A DNA stretch of 64,000 nucleotides from QHWT01 sp963755695 (lineage in GTDB: Bacteria; Acidobacteriota; Vicinamibacteria; Vicinamibacterales; 2-12-FULL-66-21): the NCBI GenBank assembly GCA_963755695.1, contig CAVWLB010000010.1:2914001-2978000 (forward strand), written 5' to 3'. The notes beneath the pieces were generated by a model. It did no database searches, was not told the DNA's origin, and saw nothing but the letters and a program-made list of their open reading frames with translations. Position 1 is the stretch's first letter; every line of letters starts with the position of its first letter. Shown here piece after piece: positions 57,697 to 64,000 of this stretch. The translations under genes and the position numbers were made by a program.

Positions 57697-60171
57697 CTAC
57701 AGCTTCGCGCCCAGATAGGCGCACACGCGCAGCAGGTCCGCGAACACCCCGCCCGCGGTCACGGCCGGCCCGGCGCCCGGCCCTTGCACGACGAGAGGAT
57801 TCTGGTCGTATCGGCTGGTCACGAACCGAACGACGTTGTCGGTAAGGTTGATCCTCGAGAACGGATGCGACTGTTCAAGCGCGACAAGGCCCACCGTGGC
57901 GCGCTCCGTCGCCGCATCGAGCGCTCCGACATAACGAAGGATCCGTCCCCCATCGCGCGCCTCACGGTAGCGTTTCAGCATCGGGGCGTCGAGCTCGGGT
58001 AGACGTTCGAGGAACTCGTCGACACTGCAGGACGCGAGCGACGGCGGGATCAGGCTCTCGAGCGTCACGTCGCCGAGCTCCAGGCGCAGTCCCATCTCGC
58101 GCCCGAGGATGATCAGCTTCCGAGCGACGTCCATCCCTGAGAGATCGTCGCGCGGATCGGGTTCCGTGTAACCGTTCGCCTTCGCATCGCGAACGATGGC
58201 CGAAAATGGCTGTTGGCCGTCCCACACGTTGAATAAATAGGACAGCGTGCCGGACAGGATGCCCTCGATGCGTCGGATCTGATCGCCGGTTTCGCGCAGG
58301 TCGCGCAACGTTTGGATGATCGGCAGTCCGGCGCCTACGGTCGCTTCATACAGGTAATGCGATCCGCCCAGTCGGCGCGCCTCCTGGACGCGCGTGTAGA
58401 GTCCCCAGTCGGCGCTGTTCGCCTTCTTGTTCGGCGTCACTACATGGATTCCCGCCGCCAGCCACCGCGGGTAGTGCTCGGCCACCTCGGAGCTCGCCGA
58501 GCAATCGACCAGCACCGCGTGCGGCAGGTGCTGAGCGTGGATGTGCTGTTCGAAACGATGCAAATCGGTTGGCTGTCCAGCCGTCAGGAGCGGACGCCAG
58601 TCGGCCGCGTCGATACACGGATCGCCGAGGAGCATCCGACGTGACGCCGCAATCCCGCGAAGTCTGAGATCGAGCCGGAACTCGCGGGTCAACCGCGCCG
58701 TCTGCGAGGCGATCTGGGCCAGCAGTGCCGTCCCGACGAGGCCCGGTCCGATGAGACCAATCGAAATCGTGTGCGGAGACAGATAGAAGCTGGCGTGCAC
58801 CGACCCGAGCGCGCGGGTAGCCTGCCTCTCGTCGATGACGAGTGAAATGTTGCGCTCCGAGGATCCCTGCGCGATGGCCCTCACGTTGACCCCGGCGGCG
58901 CCAAGCGCGCCGAATACTTTCGCCGCCACGCCGGGGGTACCGGCCATCGCATCGCCGACGACCGACAGAATGCTGCAGTCGCGGACGACATCGACGTTCT
59001 GGATTTGGCCGAGCCTCAGCTCCCCTTCGAACGTGGCCCGGACGATCTCTTCAGCGCGGTCCGCCTGGTCCTGAGGAACGGCAAAACAGATCGAGTGCTC
59101 GGAGCCGCCCTGCGAGATCAAAATGACCGAGATGCCATGCTCGCGAAGCGCGCCAAACAGCCGCTGCGCCGTGCCGGGCACGCCAATCATGCCGGCGCCT
59201 TCGACGTTGACGAGCGCGGTTCGATCGATGGTCGTGATTCCTTTGACCGCGTGCGACGATTCCGGCCGGGCACAAATCAGGGTCCCCGGCTTGTCCGGGG
59301 CAAATGTGTTGCGGATCCGAATCGGGATGCCCTTCACCACCGCGGGTGCCATCGTCTGCGGGTGGATCACCTTGGCGCCGAAGTAGGCCAGCTCCATCGC
59401 CTCCTGGTACGAGAGCGAGTCGATGACCGTCGCGTCTGGCACGCGCCGGGGATCGGCGCTCAGTACGCCGTCGACGTCCGTCCAGATGTGAATCTCGTCG
59501 GCGTCGAGCAGGTCGCCGAAGATCGAGCCGGAGAAATCACTGCCATTCCGTCCGAGCGTCGTCTGCAGTCCGCGAACGTCGCGCGCGATGAACCCGGTAA
59601 TGATCAAGGTCGCAGCCGGATCCTTCGGCGTTACCCGTTCCATGTTGCCGCGAGACTCCGGCCACCTGACGGTGGGCCCGAGCGCTCGCCACTCGACCTC
59701 GATCACGTCGCGCGCATCGACCCAGTAGACCGCGCCAGGCCGGCGGGTGGTTGTCGAGAAGTAGCGCGCGAAGAGGCGCGTGGACCAGATTTCGCCATAC
59801 CCCGCAACCACGTCGCGAATTGGCGGCGACGCCGAGCGGGTCAGGTGAACCGTATGCAGGATACCGAGTATGTCGCGACAGTCCGCGTCGAGCTGCTGAA
59901 CGTAAGTGCCTGCATCGGACTTGGTCAGCAGCGTCTCAGCGATGGTGACGTGGCGGTGCCGGATCGTCTCGAGATCGCGGCTGATCTGAGGGTCCTGCCG
60001 CTCTGCAGCGGCCAGGAGCCCAAGGAGGGCATCGGTTACCCCGCGACAGGCCGAGAGCACTACCGCAAGGCGGGACGACTTCTCGTCCTCGAGGATCCGG
60101 CCGACGCGCTGCATGCATGCCGCGTCCGCCACGCTGGAACCGCCGAACTTGTGTACACGCCACTGATCCAT
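57697..60171 (-). CDS. thrA: Bifunctional aspartate kinase/homoserine dehydrogenase
   Basis: Catalyses the first and third steps from aspartate to threonine and methionine. 824 residues, intact. The kinase half begins MDQWRVHKFGGSSVADA and holds TTLGRNGSDFSGSIFGDLL and IWTDVDGVLSADPR. A central pair of ACT-like regulatory domains (GMIGVPGTAQRLFGALREHG and VGDAMAGTPGVAAKVFGAL) reads as a threonine site. The dehydrogenase half has the Rossmann GLIGPGLVGTALL and the homoserine motif LYEATVGAGLPIIQTL..GILSGTLSYL. Only this single fused gene for both activities is seen. The upstream 450-base gap contains repeats and a small reading frame. Confidence 0.96.
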   Translation of the reverse strand: MDQWRVHKFGGSSVADAACMQRVGRILEDEKSSRLAVVLSACRGVTDALLGLLAAAERQDPQISRDLETIRHRHVTIAETLLTKSDAGTYVQQLDADCRDILGILHTVHLTRSASPPIRDVVAGYGEIWSTRLFARYFSTTTRRPGAVYWVDARDVIEVEWRALGPTVRWPESRGNMERVTPKDPAATLIITGFIARDVRGLQTTLGRNGSDFSGSIFGDLLDADEIHIWTDVDGVLSADPRRVPDATVIDSLSYQEAMELAYFGAKVIHPQTMAPAVVKGIPIRIRNTFAPDKPGTLICARPESSHAVKGITTIDRTALVNVEGAGMIGVPGTAQRLFGALREHGISVILISQGGSEHSICFAVPQDQADRAEEIVRATFEGELRLGQIQNVDVVRDCSILSVVGDAMAGTPGVAAKVFGALGAAGVNVRAIAQGSSERNISLVIDERQATRALGSVHASFYLSPHTISIGLIGPGLVGTALLAQIASQTARLTREFRLDLRLRGIAASRRMLLGDPCIDAADWRPLLTAGQPTDLHRFEQHIHAQHLPHAVLVDCSASSEVAEHYPRWLAAGIHVVTPNKKANSADWGLYTRVQEARRLGGSHYLYEATVGAGLPIIQTLRDLRETGDQIRRIEGILSGTLSYLFNVWDGQQPFSAIVRDAKANGYTEPDPRDDLSGMDVARKLIILGREMGLRLELGDVTLESLIPPSLASCSVDEFLERLPELDAPMLKRYREARDGGRILRYVGALDAATERATVGLVALEQSHPFSRINLTDNVVRFVTSRYDQNPLVVQGPGAGPAVTAGGVFADLLRVCAYLGAKL

Positions 60172-60246
60172 GGAGTCAGGACTCGCAAGAGGTGAACATG
60201 CCCGATCCCTCTGGTGTAGGGCGGATCTTTAGACCCGCCAGAACAG

Positions 60247-60259
60247 GCTCAGCCTGAGC
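60247..60259. promoter_or_regulatory. 13-base perfect palindrome GCTCAG-C-CTGAGC upstream of thrA
   Basis: Arms of six bases with one central base, 76-88 bases upstream of the thrA start. Further GCTCAG copies lie at about 60290 and 60334. Possible repressor site. Confidence 0.4.
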
Positions 60260-60300
60260 GTCCGAAACATCCTAGCGCAGCCTTTCCGGCTCAGGCCGCC

Positions 60301-60322
60301 GGGCTGGCCCGGAGGGCTGGCC
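60301..60322. repeat. Tandem copies of GGGCTGGCC
   Basis: GGGCTGGCC at 60301-60309 and 60314-60322, 13 bases apart, beside the palindrome. Function unknown. Confidence 0.45.
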
Positions 60323-60374
60323 CTGGCACTGGGGCTCAGCTCCACACTTGACAAAAACTCATGGGGAGAGGAGC

Positions 60375-60449
60375 ATGCGCGTGATTCCGCCGCACCCGGA
60401 GGATACGGCGAACCGTGAGGTGTGTCGGATGCGAGTGGATTCGCGTTAG
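60375..60449 (+). CDS. Possible small ORF or leader peptide upstream of the receptor gene
   Basis: 24 codons beginning ATG 60375, MRVIPPHPEDTANREVC..., with GAGAGGAG upstream and a TTGACA (60348-60353) about 22 bases before. No close family is recognised, and codon content is unremarkable, so it may be chance. It could be a leader for the TonB-dependent receptor gene. Confidence 0.25.
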   Translation: MRVIPPHPEDTANREVCRMRVDSR

Positions 60450-60610
60450 ATTTCCGTCCCCGCACCGACGTTCTCCACCCCGCGCCCGGACCGTACGTAT
60501 GCGTCCTTGCTCAATGCGAGAGGCGATTAGCGCTGCTCTGAACCGTTTCAATTCTAGAGGTGACTGAGGTGATCCGGGAGACAGCCGCCTGTTGACCGGG
60601 TCGCCGCCGA

Positions 60611-60617
60611 AGGGAGG
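60611..60617 (+). promoter_or_regulatory. Shine-Dalgarno of the TonB-dependent receptor, fixes a GTG start
   Basis: AGGGAGG with seven bases to GTG 60625. The longer TTG-started frame from 60592 has no such site. Confidence 0.6.
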
Positions 60618-60624
60618 CTGCACT

Positions 60625-63600
60625 GTGAGATCAGTGAAGGGAGTTCCTTGGGCGATGGTCAGGCTGTTCTGCCTGGCCGTCGGACTCATCATCATCGGCT
60701 CGACGGCACGCACTGCGTCAGCGCAGGTCCTTTACGGTTCGATTGCTGGAACCTTGACGGACGAAACTGGCGCGATCGTCCCGGGGGCTACCGTGAGCGT
60801 GACCAACACGTCCACGGGATTGGCGCGGCAGGCCAACACCGACCAGGCGGGGTATTACTCGATACCCAACCTGCTCGAAGGTACTTACGATCTCGCCGTT
60901 ACCGCGAACGGGTTCAAGCCTTACACCCAGACGGGCGTCGTCGTGCGTATCAACGCGGCCACAAAGGTCGACGCCGTGGTTCAGTTGGGTGCGCTCAACG
61001 AACAGGTCACGGTAGAAGCCAGCTCTCAGGTCCTCCAGACAACGAAGACGGACGTCAACACGAGCCTTGACACCGAGTCGATGGAAAACCTGCCGCTCTC
61101 TGGCTACCGCAACTATCAGTCGCTCATCAATCTGGTCCCAGGCGCCACGCCTGCGCGGTTTCAAAACGCGGTCACCGACACGCCGGGACGCGCGCTGACC
61201 ACCAACGTCAACGGTCAGGAGCGCGGTGCGAACAACACGCGGGTGGATGGTTCGGCCGACATCCTCGTTACGATGCCCCATCACGCGGTGTACGTCCCGC
61301 CGGTGGAAAGCATCCAGGAAGTCAACATCTCCACCAACAACTTCGATGCCGAACAAGGGATGACTGGCGGCGCAGCCGTCACCGTGATCACCAAGTCGGG
61401 AACGAACAACCTGCGCGGAACCGCGTTCACGATGTACGACAACAGCGCGCTGCGTACGTTTACGTGGGATGAGAATCGCGCCGGGGTTACCGAGAAACCC
61501 GAGGGCAGGCGAAGCATCAGCGGCGCGAGCGTCGGCGGCCCGATCAAGAAGAACAAACTGTTCTTCTTCGCGAACTGGGAAGGTACGTTTGAACGAACGA
61601 GCTTCACGAATGCTTACTCTGTTCCCACCGCCGATCTTCGCGGCGGCAATTTCAACCGCATGCTGGGAGCACCCATTCTGAGTGCATCCGGCGCCCCTAT
61701 TCTGATTCCCACGACGGAAGGGGTACAACCGCACTCAGGGAAGGGATGATCTTCGATCCTTTCTCCGGCAATCTGGACGGCACCGGCCGCTCGGTGTTTT
61801 CGAGCAACGGCCAGGTCAACGTGATCCCGCAGGCTCGTTTCAACGGCCCCATGCAGCAGCTGCTGGCACTGGTTCCTCTTCCGAATGCCGCTGGTGATAC
61901 GGAGAACTACGTCAACACCGGCGTTCAGCCGCTGAACCGCAACAACATCGACGCGAAAGTGAACTGGAACCGCAACGAGCGCCACCAGCTCTGGTTCAAG
62001 TACAGCATGATGGACGCGTTGGTCAGCGGCGAGTTCGGCCTCGGTCAAGCCGGTGGTGAGTGCTTGTGCGGCGGCGGACTCGGCAAGGGCTCCACGCTCG
62101 TGCAAATCGCGGGGATCGGATCGACCTATACCGTTTCGCCCACGTTCTTGATCGATGGAACGTTCGGCTGGACCAGGTTCGGGCAGGACGTGGAACCGCC
62201 CGATCTCGGGACGAACTTCGGACTGGACGTTCTCGGCATTCCAGGAACGAACGGTCCGGACCCGCGCGAGAGCGGCATGCCACCTTTCTTCATCTCCGGT
62301 TACTCCGACCTGGGGAACAACGAAGGCTGGAATCCTCTCTATCGCAACGACCAGTCGTACACCTTCAATACCAATGCAAGCTGGGCGAAGGGGACCCACG
62401 ACGTCCGATTCGGCTTCGACTTCGTGCATCACCTCATGAACCATTGGCAGCCGGAGCTGGGCGAAGGACCGCGCGGCGCCTTCCATTTCGATCCCGGCGT
62501 CACAGCCTTGAATCCTGAGGCGCTCGAGGGGTCCGTGGGGTTCCAGGGAGACACGCCATCGTTCGAGAACGACTGGAACGGCCTGGCGGGGTTCCTGATC
62601 GGTACGCCGACGGCGTCGGGAAAGAGCAGCCAGTTCATCAAGATGAACAGCTTCGAGAACCAGTACGCGTTCTTCGTCCGCGATCGCTGGCGCACCACTC
62701 CGAAACTGACGGTCGACCTTGGACTGCGCTGGGAGCTCTATCCGAACCGGTGGCGATCGGGTGGGCTGGGGATCGAGTCGTATGACCCCACCACCAACGA
62801 AGCGTTGATCGGCGGAAAGGGTGGTATCCCGCAGGACAACGGCGTGGGCTATAGCAAGAAGCTCTTTGCTCCGCGACTCGGACTTGCCTATCAACTGGAC
62901 GACAACACCGTCATCCGCACCGGCTACGGCATTACCTACCACTCGCATCCGTGGGGCGCGCAGGCCCTGCGTGGCTGGTATCCGCTGACGCTCGTCGCGG
63001 TGTTCTCTGGCATCAACGGCTTCCAACCAGTCACGACAGACCGCGCGTATGTCGCGGCAGGCGTGCCGAACGCGCCGCTCGGGCCAGACGTTGGTATTCC
63101 ATCGATCTGCTGCCCCGACGTCGACGCGGGCCGGGTTCCATTACCGAACGTCGCGGAGACGGGATATCCCCGCGCCAACGAGATGTTGCACCGCGGCTAC
63201 ATCCAGTCGTGGAACCTCATCGTCGAGCGCAAGCTGCCGGCGAATCTGGTTGGGTCGATTGGATACGTCGGCTCGGCATCTGTCCGAGGATTTGCGTTCC
63301 TCGACATCAACGCTTCGCAGATCCCCGGCTCCGGCGACGAGGGACGCCCGCTCTTCGCCCAGTTCGAGCGCACGGCGACAACAAGAGAGTGGGATGGCCG
63401 CACGCACAGCAACTACCACTCGCTGCAGACCACTCTCAATCGGCACTTCAGCAACGGCTTGCTCCTCAAGGCTGCGTACACCTGGTCGAAGTCCATCGAC
63501 GACGCCGCCTACTCTGACTGGACGGAATTCACGTGGAACGCATCGAGCGTGTTCAATCGGAACCGCGCCTTGTCGAACCACGACACTCCGCACAACTTCC

Positions 63601-64000
63601 AGCTCGCCATGGTGTACGAACTGCCGTTCGGCAGCGGGAAGAGGTGGGCGACGGAAGGTGCAAGCAACACGATCTTTGGGGGCTGGCAGGTCAATGGTGT
63701 TTTCGCGGCCTATTCGGGCCGGCCATTTACGCTGACGGCATCCGGCTCGTCGTTGAACATGCCGGGCAACCTGCAGACGCCCGACCAGATCAAGGAGAAC
63801 GTCGAAGTATTGGGGAACGTCGGCGATGACGGTCCGTATTTCGACACTACGGCGTTTGCGCGCGTCACCGAGGTTCGATTCGGCAACGTGGGCCGAAATA
63901 CCATGCGCGGACCCGGTGCGACGAGTCTCGATATGGGCCTGTTCCGCACCTTCAAGCTCGCGCAGACCGTTGATCTGCAATTCCGGGCGGAGGCATTCAA
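60625..64000 (+). CDS. TonB-dependent receptor with carboxypeptidase-regulatory domain (Oar-like), one frameshift, cut by window edge
   Basis: Over 1,100 residues visible. Signal peptide (..LFCLAVGLIIIGSTARTASA), a carboxypeptidase-regulatory/SusC-like domain (VLYGSIAGTLTDETGAIVPG..GYYSIPNLLEGTYDLAV), a plug with NLPLSGYRNYQSLINLVPG and VNGQERGANNTRVDG, then barrel strands up to the window edge, such as RDRWRTTPKLTVDLGLRWEL and GSIGYVGSASVRG. The frame breaks near 61724-61732; one extra base gives VQPALREGMIFDPFSG. The outer-membrane uptake role is typical; the substrate is unknown. The end of the gene lies beyond 64000. Confidence 0.9.

Larger units (their letters stand above)
60172..60624. 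other. 453-base divergent region between thrA and the receptor gene
   Basis: Holds a 13-base perfect palindrome, tandem GGGCTGGCC copies, GCTCAG repeats, an isolated TTGACA and a small reading frame, all listed or reported separately. Nothing else was recognised. Confidence 0.6.

Noticed and set aside
60229..60465. 78-codon minus-strand frame upstream of thrA as a thr leader
   Set aside because: No run of Thr or Ile codons and no attenuator-like terminator before thrA.

Overview
The window is high-GC bacterial DNA (roughly 63-66% by eye) that fits a soil-type Acidobacteriota genome, most likely of the Vicinamibacteria type. The evidence is circumstantial: an 804-residue FtsX/MacB-type permease of the kind repeated in Acidobacteriota, a winged-helix/TPR regulator, a carboxypeptidase-regulatory TonB-dependent receptor of the Oar type, a Pkn-type Ser/Thr kinase and many outer-membrane barrels. 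No rRNA, tRNA, CRISPR array, insertion sequence or prophage was recognised. The organism is inferred from gene families, not from a marker gene.

Layout. 1-15.3 kb is a nitrogen/carbon-assimilation block: a NifA-like sigma-54 activator (cut by the left edge), PEP carboxylase, an archaeal-type ornithine cyclodeaminase family protein, glutamate synthase (gltB, gltD, overlapping), P-II (glnB), uridylyltransferase (glnD) and an outer-membrane porin, mostly on the minus strand. 15.6-26.9 kb holds housekeeping and stress genes: a basic DUF6496-like protein, carbonic anhydrase, a membrane Ser/Thr kinase with a Cache-like sensor, a cupredoxin plus barrel pair, a DMT exporter, a winged-helix regulator, a persulfide-dioxygenase/rhodanese protein and a 1-Cys peroxiredoxin. 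27-31.8 kb has an acyl-CoA synthetase and, divergent from it, the most unusual locus of the window: a single protein joining an aldo/keto reductase, a PNKP-like polynucleotide kinase and a degenerate zinc-type HAD phosphatase, followed directly by an RtcB RNA ligase. 31.8-38.3 kb carries a zinc alcohol dehydrogenase, an exported metallo-beta-lactamase, the permease, an alpha/beta hydrolase and a phosphotransferase. 38.5-48.7 kb is a surface-glycan operon (flippase, CDP-glycerol glycerophosphotransferase, two GT2 enzymes) next to two divergent secreted phosphodiesterases. 49-60.2 kb has a beta-propeller/CehA hydrolase, a sugar-amine pair (Gfo/Idh and NagB), an orphan sugar-binding lipoprotein, an S9 peptidase and thrA. 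60.6 kb to the right edge is a TonB-dependent receptor.

How it works together. The left block links 2-oxoglutarate and glutamine sensing (GlnD and P-II) to GOGAT, with PEP carboxylase refilling the TCA cycle. A candidate sigma-54 promoter lies upstream of the porin, which heads the minus-strand run porin-glnD-glnB-gltB-gltD. In the glycan block, the phosphate-containing polymer predicted from the CDP-glycerol enzyme and the secreted PLD and EEP enzymes beside it may act on related phosphodiester substrates.

A caution runs through the whole window. At least eleven genes carry frameshifts. Several sit at short homopolymers where one base restores a perfect family sequence, and three genes (glnD, the acyl-CoA synthetase and the S9 peptidase) are hit many times while neighbours such as the 4.6-kb gltB are clean. 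I read these as unpolished assembly patches rather than real gene decay and annotate such genes as whole.
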